Origin: Nephromyces sp. MM_2019
Taxonomy: Eukaryota; Apicomplexa; Aconoidasida; Nephromycida
Assembly: GCA_015657535.1 (NCBI GenBank)
Contig: JADHZB010002078.1
Location: forward strand, 10,579 to 39,539
Direction of reading: 5' to 3'
DNA length: 28,961 nucleotides
Shown: positions 1 through 12,635 of the stretch, piece by piece
Layout of the letters: each line of letters begins with the position of its first letter
Position numbering within the stretch: position 1 is the first letter of the stretch
Program-made: the position numbers and the translations under genes
The notes under the pieces: model-generated
Seen by the model: the letters and a program-made list of their open reading frames with translations, nothing else
What the model was told of the DNA's origin: nothing
Database searches by the model: none

Positions 1-3000
1 CAATTTTTTGTGTTTCTGACGTTAGCGACCCACTTTGCATGGTTTTTGGTAGTAAAGAATGGCTTGCGTCATTTGCTGCAGAACCTGTCCTAGAAAAAGA
101 CTTTGACGTTCGCAATTCTGAGCTATTTAAAGATGCTTGCTTTATTGCAAATTTTGTGTCCGCTGCTGCAGCGTATGTCTCGGAAGGCGGCCGTGATTTG
201 TAGCTATCTTCGGTTTTTAAAGTCATTTGGTTTAATAAGGAATTTGCCCCATTTTCAGCTCTTCTGCTGGGTCTGGAACTAAGACTACTTCCATGAGACT
301 TTAAGGCTGTGAATCTATCTGCGTAATCGTGCTTTTCTGAATAGTCCCGGCTACTCGATAGTACATTTTCTTCATTTATGCCCCGTGCCTTTGCGGTACG
401 CTCATCTACGTTCCACTGTGCGTCATGAAAGGAGAGTGTGCCGCCAGCGTCATTCGGCCCTGCAAGAGACCGTGCAGTTTCGTCTCGCTCGAGGGACCTT
501 TCTAATGTACTGTTGCGATCAAATCCTTGCAAGCTTAAGTCACCATCACCGATAGCAGTATCTGTAAAATCTGCAGTCTTACCAGGAAAGCTCTTTGATT
601 GGGTTGAAAATACGAGGCTTCCCTGGTTATCATACGTATTAAGTGTAACCTTACAATCAGCATCAGACGTATGCAGACATTGGCTGCCTTTTGTATTTGG
701 CTCATCACTTGCACAGAAGGATTCACTATCCATATTGTTACCATAAGCTTTAGATGCTTCTTGCACGTATTTTGCATTCATGCTTTCTCTTTGCATAGAT
801 TCTGTCAAGCTTTCCTGATTTTCGGCGTGTGTTCCTGGTTTCTGGTAAATTTCCTTAGAGCTTAAGTATTTTTCTGGAGCAGAGCCTGAGATACTATTCT
901 CTTCGCTGCGTTCCGCTAGAGCAAACTCAGACCTACTGCCTCTGGTGTTCATTTGATAGAAGCTTCCTTCCTGGTCGTCTTTACTCCAGCGGTCATTACT
1001 ATGTTGCTTGCTCCTAGTGGTAGTAAACCTACTAGGAACCGCACTGCTGCCCACTCTACCAAATCTATCTGAAAGCACACAAACAGATTTCGAAATGAAG
1101 ACATATTACCATGTGATAAATTCAATAGCAATTTAAAGGTTTAATAGCGGAGCAAGGAGGTTAAAGAGCATGCTATTTTCCCCTCTTTAACTTGAAACAG
1201 TGGTTGCATTTGAACTCGGCTCCGCGGCTATGACTTCGAGGCAAAATAATCATTCGCCAGAAAGAGAAAGATACGCTCTAGCTTTTTATCCACCACATCC
1301 TTGGCCTTTTTCCTTCATCAATAGACTATGATTTGCAAGAAAACTTATAAAATGCACTCATTGAACAAAGCAGACGTTGCTTCAATCTCAGTTTTTCTTT
1401 CAGTAGCAGAGCACCTGGTTATGAAATATCGGATTGACTAAAGGAAAAATTGATGACCCACACACTTAATAGCATGAACAATTCGCTCATGTAAGTTGTT
1501 TACCTTCTGAAACGATAGCGTTGTTTGGAGCATTATCATTCGACATAATCCTTGAGCATGCACCTTGCCGCAACGTCTCCAATTTTATAGCTCCTTCTTC
1601 CTCATTGGAAATTTGGTCCCTCGTCGAGGAAGCACGAGATGTATCTTGCTTTCTGAAGCTCTCCTTAGATGCAAGGGCAAAAGATTTAAGCCTTACGTCA
1701 GAGTCGGACGCCTGCCTTGAGACCCTGTGTGTCAGAGGCTTCTCGAGCTCAATTGATGTATTTCCTCGCGTAATCTCCTTATTTTCACCTGTTGAAGGAG
1801 CTTGAGATGAAAAAATGTCGCTTCCAGCTTGCCAAAACTGCTCACCATCTAGGAGCTGAGGCTCCAAGGTATAATTGGAAGTCTGCTTTGCAGTGCGATC
1901 CTTTACCCACGATCCGTCTTCTCTAGAAGGATAGTCTCCAATGCCATATCCAGCTAAAGGAGCGGACCCCGCAGTAAGCAGAGTGTTTTTAATCCCAAGA
2001 ATCTTTGGTAGTTGCAAGGAAAGTGCTTTGCGCAGCACTGCATCCACGCTATTCCTTACAACTTCGGAAGATATTCCAAGAGAATTGAGAACTTTTTCAT
2101 CGGGCCCTCCTAAAATGCCCATGAAGTAACCTGCAGCATCCTCTTCGCCAACGAGATTACCAGAGGAAGGCTGTGATTTTGTAGCTGCTTCGGATAAAAA
2201 TTTCATGCGCTTATCGTGACTCAACGCTCTCTCTAGCGTTGCTTTTTCACCTTCGAATATCGCATCTTTGTCACTAGAAAGAAGTAAAGTCATCTGATTC
2301 TGTGCACGCTGTGATATCCTACTTTTCTGGCTGCTGTCAAGACTGGATGCGCCTCGTGAAGTGTCGCTCCTATCCGCTCGAGCTTTTCCTGCCCTACTGG
2401 AGATGCCACAGGTATCTTCCCTGTGCTTAAAATCTTCTTCATGTTTTGATACGGTGAAGTTCTCTTTATCCCTCTTTCCCCTTTGCGATTGCTTGCCTTG
2501 CTGGCTTTTTTTCTTTTTGGTGTGCATTTTTGAAGAATGACCATCAATTTCGCTAATTTGGTCCGGAGTAGCTGCCTCTTGATCGTGCGCCTCAAAGTGA
2601 ATATCGGAATTCTCTGAGGAACTCGAATATATATCCTCATTCGATTCGTGAGGCCTACGATATCCGTGCCCTGTTTTTCTCTGGCCAGGAGTATCATGCC
2701 AATCAAAGGCGAAGGGATAAAAATTAATTTCACCTGTCAGATGCACTGACTGCTTCTTTTTGTCATGTTTTTTCTTCTTCTCCGTCCTTGGAATGTCTGG
2801 TGTCTGGCATGAAGCATTAGTCATTTTCTGCCACATTCTGCTCGTACTCTTAGTAACAGAGGTGGCGCCATCCATATAAAATTCAAGGTTTTCATTTCTT
2901 GGGGGGCCTATATCCGACGAAGACACTTGTGTTGTTATTTTTTGGTTCTTCTCGATAGGTTGGGTACTTAAGCGCGCTCCTTCATTAGCATTTATTTGCC

Positions 3001-4911
3001 TCTTTACCTCTTCGTTCAGTTGCCGAATCTCGTCTTTCAATCTATTTTCCAGCCCTTGTAAATCGATAGGGCTGCAGTTCACAATAGATACCGCTTGAGC
3101 ATTCTTTCTTAATACATGATGCAATGCAAAGCATGCCAGCTATCGCTAGAGTAAGCCATCTCCCTATTCTAATGATGCTTTGGAGCCTTTTTTTCCGAAG
3201 ATGGGCGGCCGTCAAACACGCTTTAGAGTCGACTCTCTAACTAAAGCTTTGAAAGACTGCTTCACGTTATATACTCTACCACTCTCTTAACTGAGAATAT
3301 TGACGACATTCTCCCAAGTTCAAATATAAAATATCTGCAAGGTCATTATTTTTAATGATAGTACAATGATGAGTCTATTCATTGGGAATATGATAGTTTA
3401 AATAATCCTCCAAAAAAAATTCTGGTCAATTTTGATGGATCCAAACACTAAAGCGCATTAGAACTTACTTAATATTCCTTTCATTTTGACAATTTTCTGA
3501 CGTTCGAAGTGCTTGCTGTGCCGGTTGGAACTGAGCAAGCTTCCCAGATTGCATCTGGCCGATATTTGGGGCAATAAGACCCTGTGGATAGCTGCGAAAA
3601 TTATCTAATTGGCAGTTTTCCCTAATATTGTGAAGTCTCGCAGTGTCCACTGGTGCAATTCCTGCTCCCTGAGTCGTCCATGGTATTTGAACGTGATGAG
3701 GGGCCCTCACACGCTCTCTACAATTGAGCAAAAAAAATTTTCAACATGAATACATCTAGATGAAAGATGCTTCCTTTTTGCCGATAAGACATTTATTTTT
3801 ACGCAGCAGGAATAGCGGCCGTATTCTGCATGATGTACGTCCGTTTCTTGAACTAATAACCGAACTTTGCACGTATTTAAAATTGCTTGATTCTTGCAGA
3901 AAGCTTATTGTAGCGTGTGCATGGCGGGCGCAAATCTCTCTTACCAGCTTAGGCTTTATGAAAGCCTGCGAACTTACCCTCTTAAATGCAAGTAAAAATG
4001 CACGGCACAGTCGCTGTACCTGATATGTATGGGCTGGCTACGTTTCTCAAACCCTAAAGCTCCTGGTATGTTCTGTATGCCGCTATTCCCTAAATTACAG
4101 CAAAACTGAAAGTCGCTCACTGGCTTCCCGCTCCTAGGAACTCTGAAAGCGGCAACCGGGGGGTACAAAATCGGCAGCTTATACAGCATCCCTTTTTGGT
4201 GTATTAAATTTAAAATTATATTTTGAAATTCTTTTGTTTTTTAATGGTATCAAAGAGTATCATGTTAAAAGTAGCTACCGAATTCTTATGAATTCAGTGT
4301 TGCCCCACTCAAGTTTTTGGTGAACCACAAGGGGTATTGGAGTTACTTAAACAGCACAATGGAGATTATGAGCAGAATCGTATGATATCTGGGAGCCTAC
4401 TCAATTTTTTTACATACAAGCAATTTTTTCCGCCTTCTTTTCATTTGCAGCAAATGAAGCTTCACTTACGTTCTTCTAAAGCATGATGAGGAACGCGCAG
4501 ATGGCTGCTTAGTTGCGAATGAAGTGGGCGACGTATCATGACCTATAACAGATGGCATGAGGGTTCCGAATCGTTGCGAATTTGTATAGGAATGAAAGTT
4601 TCTCTCCGTAGGAATCACTTTGTAACTTGGGATTTCCGAAGCAAAATTTATGCGGTCTTGCGGATTTTGCCTACTTTTGCCATTTGAAGTCAGATCGGAA
4701 ATGGGGAGGCCATAAGCATCACGCCTTATTATTCCCACCACATTTGAATCTGATGAAGTCTCAACATAACCATCTGAAACACCGACGTGGAGAACACAAT
4801 GTAAACCTTTCGCCGGCTTAAATACTGCATAGTGCTACTTAACGGCATGGCATGTTTGGGCAAAAATATAGCAGCTATCCATAGCATAAACACAGCAAGT
4901 ATGAGGACCAT
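1..4911 (-). CDS. Large disordered Ser/Lys-rich protein with N-terminal hydrophobic segment (3' partial)
   Basis: I do not recognise a family. Proposed exons in coding order are 4911-4839, 4773-4470, 4142-4020, 3717-3469, 3107-1504 and 1068 to beyond position 1; codon phase is preserved at all five junctions. At least 1,140 residues are encoded. The start is ATG at 4911, followed at once by a hydrophobic stretch (about residues 2-16, MVLILAVFMLWIAAIF) that would act as a signal peptide or signal anchor. Residues about 263-292 look like a short coiled coil. Two lysine-rich blocks (about 360-370 and 447-464) lie in a Ser/Glu/Asp/Lys-rich, probably disordered region. Residues about 576-621 (from GYFMGILGG) look helical and ordered. 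The last exon is again polar and low in complexity and is open to the window edge. The 65-bp first intron, with donor AA|gtagca, is the weakest junction; the true N-terminus could lie further upstream. The 3107 acceptor is also poor. Function unknown. Confidence 0.6.
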
Positions 4912-7900
4912 TGTCACCGAAAGTTTAATGCCGGTCTTGAAAAAAATCAGATATATTTTTTCAGATTATCCCGGGGTTTCATGTGAGAAAGAACTTCTAA
5001 TAAAGGCTGCACCCATATACGTCATAAAGAAATTACACAGTATTCGAAAGATTGGAGTTAAATATTGGTACTTAGCTACCTTTAGGGTTTCCATGCCGAG
5101 GATACCGGCAGGAAATTTCATTTTTATCCCAATAGTTTACTCCATGAAGATTTTCAAAGCCTTTCGGCCCTTGGAAAGCTTGCAAATTGCTCTGTTTTCC
5201 CTGTGTTATGCCCGAGAATTAGATGGTAGTAAGCAGCTACGTAATGGAGAGCATTTCTACTCACTAAAGTAAAAATTTTGTTAAATTATATCATTGAGAA
5301 TATCCTACCTATGGGGTGAAGAATTGCTTAACTGCAAATAAATTCAACCCCTAAGGAAGCTGCAGTTCATTATTACAACTAATTGATCTTTCTCTAAGTA
5401 ATTAAACTCTCAAGTGCTGCTAAAATCTTCTACGAGGTAAATGTAATAGTAAAGCAGTCAAGTAAAGATAGCTCTGCTAAAAGGCGTAAAATAAGGAAAC
5501 GTACCATATCCAGAAACCAGTTTGTATAGCGACATGAATGCTAGTTACCGATCTTTACCATACAAAAGCAAACTTGCGGGAGCATATCATATTACGATTT
5601 AGTCATCCCATTTATAAACGAATGCCTAGCATATACATAGTCCGTAGTCTTCTTTGCAGCCAATGCCATAGGGAACCGGATTCTCCCGCATTTGCAAACG
5701 GTTTGGAATAGTAACGATATTTTTTGCATCATTTTAGTTTAGTAAGGCTTTTCATTAAACCAACCTGAGTGTTTGTACTTGGTAATTGTTGCGCTAGCGT
5801 GGGTTCTTTCTGGATCAATTCTCTTACTGCCGTACCTGAGTTTCGTAATCCTGAGCGAAGCATTGTTTATTGGAACATGCAGGAATGTAGCAAGCTGGTG
5901 AATTTTCCAGGGTACACAATCATATTGAAGTATGGTTTGCAGTCCTCAGTAGCAGTTGCTGTCAACATTAACGACTTATTGATCTCTCGAGCTGTCCTTG
6001 AGCTAAAACACTTATCACAGGGCCACCGTTGGTATCATCAAAAGTTAAAATGATGACGCGAGCGATGAAACTTGAGTAAGCAGCAGGGGTGACACATACT
6101 ATGGAAAGTCCTGAAAGCTAGTATTTTATGAAGGAGCATGACCAATTCCCACTCATTATTAGAAACTTTTGCGTGAACTCAAACATGCTTTGACAGCTAT
6201 CAATGCGGCTGCCGCTGCTGAATCCAAAAGGCCAGATTATGCTTCTGCTACCCCTAGCTCCGCTAATGGCAGACAAAAACTGAAAAAAACCCATTGCTGC
6301 AATAGTTACCTGACTTTGAGTCAAAATAATATCCGGTCTGATTTGATGCTGCTCCCATATCTCTAAACTGTACACATTCGCAACAATTACGCACGAGGTT
6401 ACGGTATACCCATTTAAAGCACTTTTCATGCCACATCATAGCAGCAGAAGTGGAAAAAGTAGTATGGTATACTTTGCCTACATGGTGAAGAAGCATTTAG
6501 TATACGAGGGTCTTCTATTCAAGTGAAGCTATAGTGGCAAATTTTACCAGTCACCATTAATAAAGCCTTGTACGCAGAAGTACATATTAGCTTCTTCAAA
6601 GGTAACAGAAGTATAGCCTGAAGGTGAGTTAATGGATAACCCCAGAAGTAGTAGCAGTACACGTAGCCCCGCTTTTAAAGTGTGAAAAAAACACCTAAGC
6701 ACTTTCGAGTACAGGGGGACCAGATAAATACACCTGAGCATCCGGACAGTAAACAAACCGCTAAAACTGACAGAATTTCATTTTTTTAATGTGACTAAAC
6801 ATCTCTTGACGGTAAGTAAAAAGAGAGCCATTTCTAGCATCTGTTCCAAAATTCTTTACGCGTGTGATTTGCTATTGCAGGGAACTATTAGTTGGCTGGT
6901 ACAGAGACCCTTTGACTACATGCTTGTGACCCTGTTGTTGTATAGAAAAAGTTTTGTGGAGTAACCCCGTTAGAGATTTTTCTTTCCTCTTGAACTGCGT
7001 GAAATTGAAGGCCTAGCTATGCGATTATGAGGGCGAATTATACCCATAATTAGTGCTGACCCCATAAAAATGCATCATGCACTCCTAAAGAACCGTGCCG
7101 AACTTATTCTTTAAAAATTGAATAAATGCGTACCCTACGAAAGATAAGGCTGTAAAGGTTCCTTACATTACTAGAGACCTAATAACTATTCTTACACATA
7201 CAGAAGGCGTGTCTCATTGTACCCAAAGTAAAAAATGCTGAATGACCACTTTAGGAGTTCAGCCGTCACAGCTACACAATGCTCAGCTACGATTAAGAAT
7301 AGTTATAAAGTATTCTACCCATCTAGCGAAGCAAGAGCGGACAAAAGTGCTGAATGTATACCATTGAGTCTTTTCAGACTGCTTAATTCCCATTTCAAGT
7401 TGCATTGCCTATCCAAGCAAAACCTGTACTTTCACTCTACCTAAATACGAATACTCTATGATAAGCCTTACGACCTTTTAAAGCAAGATATGTTAGCAGC
7501 CAGTAGAGTTTTAAAGCATGATGCTATTGTTAAGAGTTACTCCCTTTGTATTTTTGATGCATTTCATTTGGTAGTGGTAACCGAAGACGGAGTTGCGTTA
7601 GAGCAAATGGTTAACTTAGATCAAAATTGAGAAGAGGAAACCAACAATGTTTTCTTGCTTACACTCATGTATGTAATATCAGCCGTGAAGCTCGCGAAAG
7701 TGTACACTCTGTAAGCTACAGTACCCATTCTACCTTTGAATAAGAGCTTGCGTGAAAGCTGGGGCCATCCGGGGTAGGTAGCTCTGTGTTCAAATCCGTG
7801 GAACCCTGTAGCTCCATATTTACTAGTACCATTCCCACAATGACAGGGTTCTGCGATAATTTACGGCTTGCCTCAGCTATGCTAGCATCCTTTCCACTAT

Positions 7901-8394
7901 GTGCTAGAGAAAAATATAAAGTAATTGCAAAGATAGTGTCGCGTCATACAAAAATCTTTTTCAAGTGGGTGCTGTTCCGAAACGTGTACTTTGAGCAGCA
8001 AGCAAGACTTTACAGGGGAATAAAACAGACCAAAAATGCGTTGAATGTATAAAGACTTCAGGATCATGAAAAACACAAAACTAGGACATTGCAATCGCTG
8101 ATGGGACATTGAAACCAGGAAAAATATTAGTCAAGCATGCCTGGGCGTCGTCAATTCTCAATATATTGCTGCGCCATGTGCATAGCAGAGTTCTCTAACT
8201 TTGTACTTCGCTAAGTATAAGACTTCTTTGGTGTCCATATCTATCAAATTATTTCGGAAAGCACATATCTTCGGAGTAAACTTCAGTAAAGCATTTGTCC
8301 GACGGGTTAGTTAACACTATTAGAACCTGGAATTTGCGCTGGGTGACCCTCACTTTTCTAGTGTGGAACACATTTATACGCAGCGACTAAGAAA
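4912..8394. other. Gene-poor stretch with no supported gene
   Basis: Only scattered short open frames occur here on both strands. The longest is a 146-codon plus-strand frame at 4832-5272, which overlaps the first exon of the minus-strand gene and resembles nothing I know. A 103-codon minus frame at 6118-6429 is likewise unrecognised. No tRNA, repeat family or clear splice-bounded exon series was seen. It may hold the regulatory region of the gene to its left and the 3' flank of the kinesin gene to its right. Confidence 0.4.
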
Positions 8395-11300
8395 TTATCT
8401 TTTTCTACAGTGATGCAGCATACGCGAATTTTTGTTCCTTAACTCACCTGATGACAACGAGGGCTCGTAATAGGCCATTGCTTGTGTGGGTGATACAGCG
8501 GCACGCACACTATTAGGCACCTTTGTTTGATGCTGCGGTGTTTTCGATATCCTAGGCATTGCCAAAATCTTTTGCAAGCTCAACAGCGGTTCATGTTGTT
8601 CCTCGCGCACCTTTTCAATTTCTGAGGATTTTGACTTGCGCGCCGTTGGCTTTGCGCTATCTAGTATACCGTTTAATATTCTTGTAATTCTGGTAGACCT
8701 ACTATATCCGCATTCTTCATCTCCGGCTTTTATAATCTTTGCGCAAAAAATGGATCACTCTTTTAACCAGAGTAATTCAAAAGCTTGGATAAATTAGTAT
8801 ATTATTTGCCAATGTTATGTGTATGGCAATGCAGTCATTAACTCATCATCATATGCAAGGAAAATTTGCAGGGTATCCCAAGCGCTCAAGCAGCTGTTAC
8901 TGCAAAAAAAGAGAATTTTTGAAAAAATTCGCATACCATGCGGTCCAGTCTTGACAGCACCAGATTCAGAGAGGCGACCTCTTCGTGAGAATACAGCCGC
9001 TTATCCGTGCATCCCTTTACTCCATTGGGGGCACTAAAAATATTGCAGCTTTGGTAGAATTGGACAGTCCCATCAGGTAGGGCATTTAATTCTAATTTTG
9101 TCTTGAAAATTTCTTTCTTTATCTTTCGAATCTTAGACCTAAAATTAGAGAAGAGGCAAACAGTGTATGCCGGATATATCAAGCGTGTGAAATTAATATT
9201 AATGCTTCGGTTTTTACCAATATGGAATATTGTCTATTTTCTTTTCAGAAAACTCTATACGCCAATATTTTTATAGTTTTTCAAAAATATAACGACAGAA
9301 AATTTTGCACAGGCACAGAGCTTTTTTTGCATTGATAAGGCCGTAATATGGGCGGGTATCTTAACTACATGAAGAACTCTCATCCCTTCACACTAGTAAT
9401 TTTATGGAATAAGAGCAGATGGAATATTAAAAAATACGTTTGATTCTTCCATAGCGTTTACGTTTGTACTTTGATTTTTGAATGATTTATAGGGTCATAC
9501 TCATCAGTTTTCGACGGCTAATCTTACAAAGAGTCCCGTACGTATTGTCTCGCAAAATCTTACTCTCCGATAGCCAGATCTGTTATATTCAGCCTCCTCT
9601 GAATGCTCATCACACTTTTCAAGAATTTCACTTGTTGCTCTAGGACTTCGGTCGAAATTTTCGCACAATCTAGCGTAAGCAATAGCTTCAGAGTGGTACT
9701 TCCATCTAGCTGTGGAGCCAGCAGTCTAGTCAGAGCGGATTCTTCGTAAGGAATGAGATACTGTGTCTCTATAGCGTCAAAAGGTTTGCTCGAATTTTTC
9801 GCGAGTCGAAGAAGGACCTCCGTTGTATAGAAGAAATTTCTATCCAATTTTCCACCTGTATGTGGAAAAGTAGTTATTAAAAAACTGGTTTTTTTCGGAA
9901 TTTGTTTGAGCAAGCAATCACAGCGGATCAGATGCTTACCAAAACGTCAATTAATTTTAATTTAGTTAAGTTATGGCAATTCTCTCAACTTTAAAACCTT
10001 AGACGTAAGGCAAGACTAAAAAAAACGACATGTCCAGAGGGGCATTGAAGCCATCTTGGAGAATTATGAAGATCCACTACATGTGCTAAAATTGCGGTGA
10101 AATTCATCACGGACGGCACTACAAGGTACTACCATTTTACTTAGCAAGATGTACTGCTATTGGGATTTTTTGAAATAATTTTTTGTGCAGTGCGATTAAG
10201 CAGTTATTTTCCCTTCTTCGTCAACAGCAAACTGTATCACTTTGGTTCACCTCTATTGAACTCTTCTCTAGGGTTCGCGTTCGTAGCGACTTCCACAAAA
10301 CTGTAAGTTCCCAATGTGACTCCTGCCTGCCTGGTATTTGTGTGTGATCCCGATGGTATATCTTTAGAATAATGTGTGATACTTTCGCTCACTTTCTCCA
10401 CCTTCAAGGTGAAAATCGAATGATCCAGCACACCTGGCTTGTGCTGCTGCCGCTTCTGCTCCTGCTCTCTGGATATTCTAATTATAATACAACGCAAAAT
10501 AGCAACTTGTTAAATACATCTTGGTAATTCTACAAGAATTATCGAAATATTGAGGCTTGAAGGCAAGGTAGAAGTTTGTACCTAAATAACAAATCCAGTA
10601 TGTCGCGTTCATTAGTCAAGATATTTTCGTAGCGCGATTCCGGCTTTCGATCAATATTATCAATTTCTCCCAAGTTGGGTACGTGTGTCACCCATCGTTG
10701 GTGTGCTGAGTTCGTACCTCCTTCCAGCAGGTCATAAATCTGCTTTCCTCGGACCCGCAGATATGAACAACTTACTAAAAATTCCTTTGAAGCAGAGGTG
10801 CCCTCACGGTACGGCGTAACCTGTGTATCCGGCCTTGTTGCGCCCTTCCAAGAACATTGACCAGAACTCTGTGCCGAATTATAACTTCTAATGTAACCAA
10901 ATACGTCCGAGATAGCCTGTAAAAGAACCACCGGGACTTGCATGTTTTAGGCAAGTTCTTCGCGCATCACTCATCAACAAAACAGCATTATTCCTATCTC
11001 CATGGTCAATATCTTTGATAATGTATCTTCATGTCACTCACATATCCAATATGCTGACTGATACAAGCACACTATATACATTGGGACAGTGCTGAGATAG
11101 GAATTTTCTATTGACTAGCCTGAGGAATTATTCCAGGACTCCTTGGGGTGCCTACGAGAGTAAACGTCTTCCCGCTGTGGCTCCCACCGTAAACAATTAG
11201 ACATCCAGATAATCCCTGAAACATTTTCAATTTATTTGATTCACATACGAGAAAAACGGAACGTATTTTCTTTATAGAAAATAATAGACTTTTACTCTCG

Positions 11301-12039
11301 AGCCACCAGGTGGGAAATTTACATTTCGCTTGCAGTTCCGTATATCACAAATCCATGAAATTATTGCCGTTGGCATTATATTAATCCGCACCTCAACTAT
11401 GTTAATAAAATCGCTTTCAAGGGAGTTCTGATATATTTCACAGTTTCCTGCTTTTTCGGTGAAGCACCTGAACATGGGGATTTTATATAAAAAACCTGTT
11501 TAAAGTCTTTTGTTCAGGTAATACTGACTGAAATTTACAGTTCTTTCAGTATGCATATAAATATTCTTTCGAAAAGTTACAACAAAGAGTTTTAGGAGCG
11601 ACTAGTAAAATATTTAGCAGCCAAAAGCGGTAAGTACTCATCATCTCTGTCACGTCGAAGCATGCTGCCACCAATTCACATGGTACTTTCACCTCTTATT
11701 TTCGTATAAGCTCCAAAGTACTCTCCTTTCTTCTACTGGTAAACATCCGAAAATCCTCTTTAAGCATGGTGTTCCCCAATCTCGGGAAAAGACCATTTTC
11801 TCTCGTGAATGACCACAGTCGACTGCTTGATTACTTGCTGCATCGTTGTAGACTCTATTTGAACTATCCCCTCCATGCGCTAACACTTCTGTATTCTGGT
11901 CCGAAATATCCCATTTGATATGAGCCTGCGCCAACGCTCCCATGAAAGGCTTCAGGCGAATATATGCATCCGCTATAGATTCTTCCGCAGAAGCAGCGAC
12001 TTTCGTAGGCTTCGAGTAGCCTAGTTTGCTATGCTTCAT
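8395..12039 (-). CDS. Divergent kinesin-like protein with degenerate switch motifs
   Basis: Eight exons: 12039-11693, 11467-11392, 11215-11120, 10916-10582, 10477-10251, 9855-9564, 9138-8937 and 8736-8395. All junctions keep phase, giving 638 residues. An in-frame TAA lies just upstream of the ATG. The motor fold can be followed in order: the beta-1 region (AYIRLKPF), CEIYQNSLE leading into GLSGCLIVY, the P-loop GGSHSGKT (151-158) and GIIPQAISDVFGYI; then FLVSCSYL..IYDLL, DHSIFTLKV, and PYEESALTRLL (396-406), which matches the loop 12 microtubule-binding motif. The family's switch I (NxxSSRSH) is replaced by HKPGVLDH (297-304). Switch II (DLAGSE) is replaced by EVATNA (347-352). A basic stretch (IRKIKKEIFKTK) follows the motor, then about 170 unrecognised residues ending in HHCRKR. 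In active kinesins these switches couple ATP hydrolysis to microtubule binding; I infer a weakly active or inactive motor. An alternative 3' splice near 8448 is possible. Confidence 0.88.
10917..11119 (-). other. Probable GC-AG intron of the kinesin gene
   Basis: The kinesin reading runs GIIPQ|AISDVFGYI across this gap, just as kinesins read GIIPRA. The only junction that gives this protein is CAG|gctagt at the 5' end with ttttacag|GCT at the 3' end, in phase 0. Without splicing, the frame hits TAG four codons on. GC donors are a known minor class of spliceosomal intron, and the CAG before gc fits their usual strong exon match. A GT donor six bases downstream (GCTA|gtcaat) would add bases and break the phase with this acceptor. 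Confidence 0.7.
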
Positions 12040-12635
12040 GATGTTGCTTTATGCACAAACATTTTTATTTTTATTGCCTCTTCAAATGGTAACAATTTTT
12101 TGACTATCGTTAAAACAAAACTACAAATCCAGGATCTAATCTCCAATTGAGGCAAAATTTATCGAAGTATCCACTTCAAAACTATTTTTCCCAACTTATG
12201 GAAAGTTTAAATCGACCCTCTTAATCCCTAAGTAGGTTCGCTCGTCTAATCCCGATATTGTTTGAGGGGAGCACAAAGCAATAAAGCTATAAGCCTACTT
12301 TAGGAGATGTTTAAGCATTCTAAGACTCCAATTATAGGTACCACAAAATACTCACCCCTTCACGCCTAAAATTCATTTTATAGTACTAAATTGTGCCATG
12401 GCAGCATTTTCATATTCCTCATATATTTTGAAGCCACTTAGGCAAGGTGGCATAACAACTTTAAGGTACTTTTTTACTGCACCATTTACAAGCTATAAAT
12501 AGAATCCTGGTAACTAGCCGAGTGAAAGTGAACTCTCTGATATACTATGCAAAATATCACCTAATTGAACATGGCGCCCACAAAAACACTGGGCCCCGGA
12601 GATATTGGTAAGCTGACACTACTAGGCAAGTGGTC

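Noticed and set aside
4832..5272. 146-codon plus-strand open frame
   Set aside because: It lies antisense to the hydrophobic first exon of the minus gene, has no recognisable motif and no splice context; chance is the simpler reading.
6118..6429. 103-codon minus frame
   Set aside because: No known motif, and internal splice-like sites do not connect to other exons.
7770..7810. TGTTCAAATCCGTGG resembling a tRNA T-arm
   Set aside because: No matching D-arm, anticodon stem or acceptor stem could be drawn upstream.
8402..8448. Possible last intron in the kinesin gene (TCAG|gtgagt ... actgtag)
   Set aside because: It would be only about 47 bp and would swap one short tail for another; the unspliced frame already ends in a stop at 8395, so I kept the simpler model.
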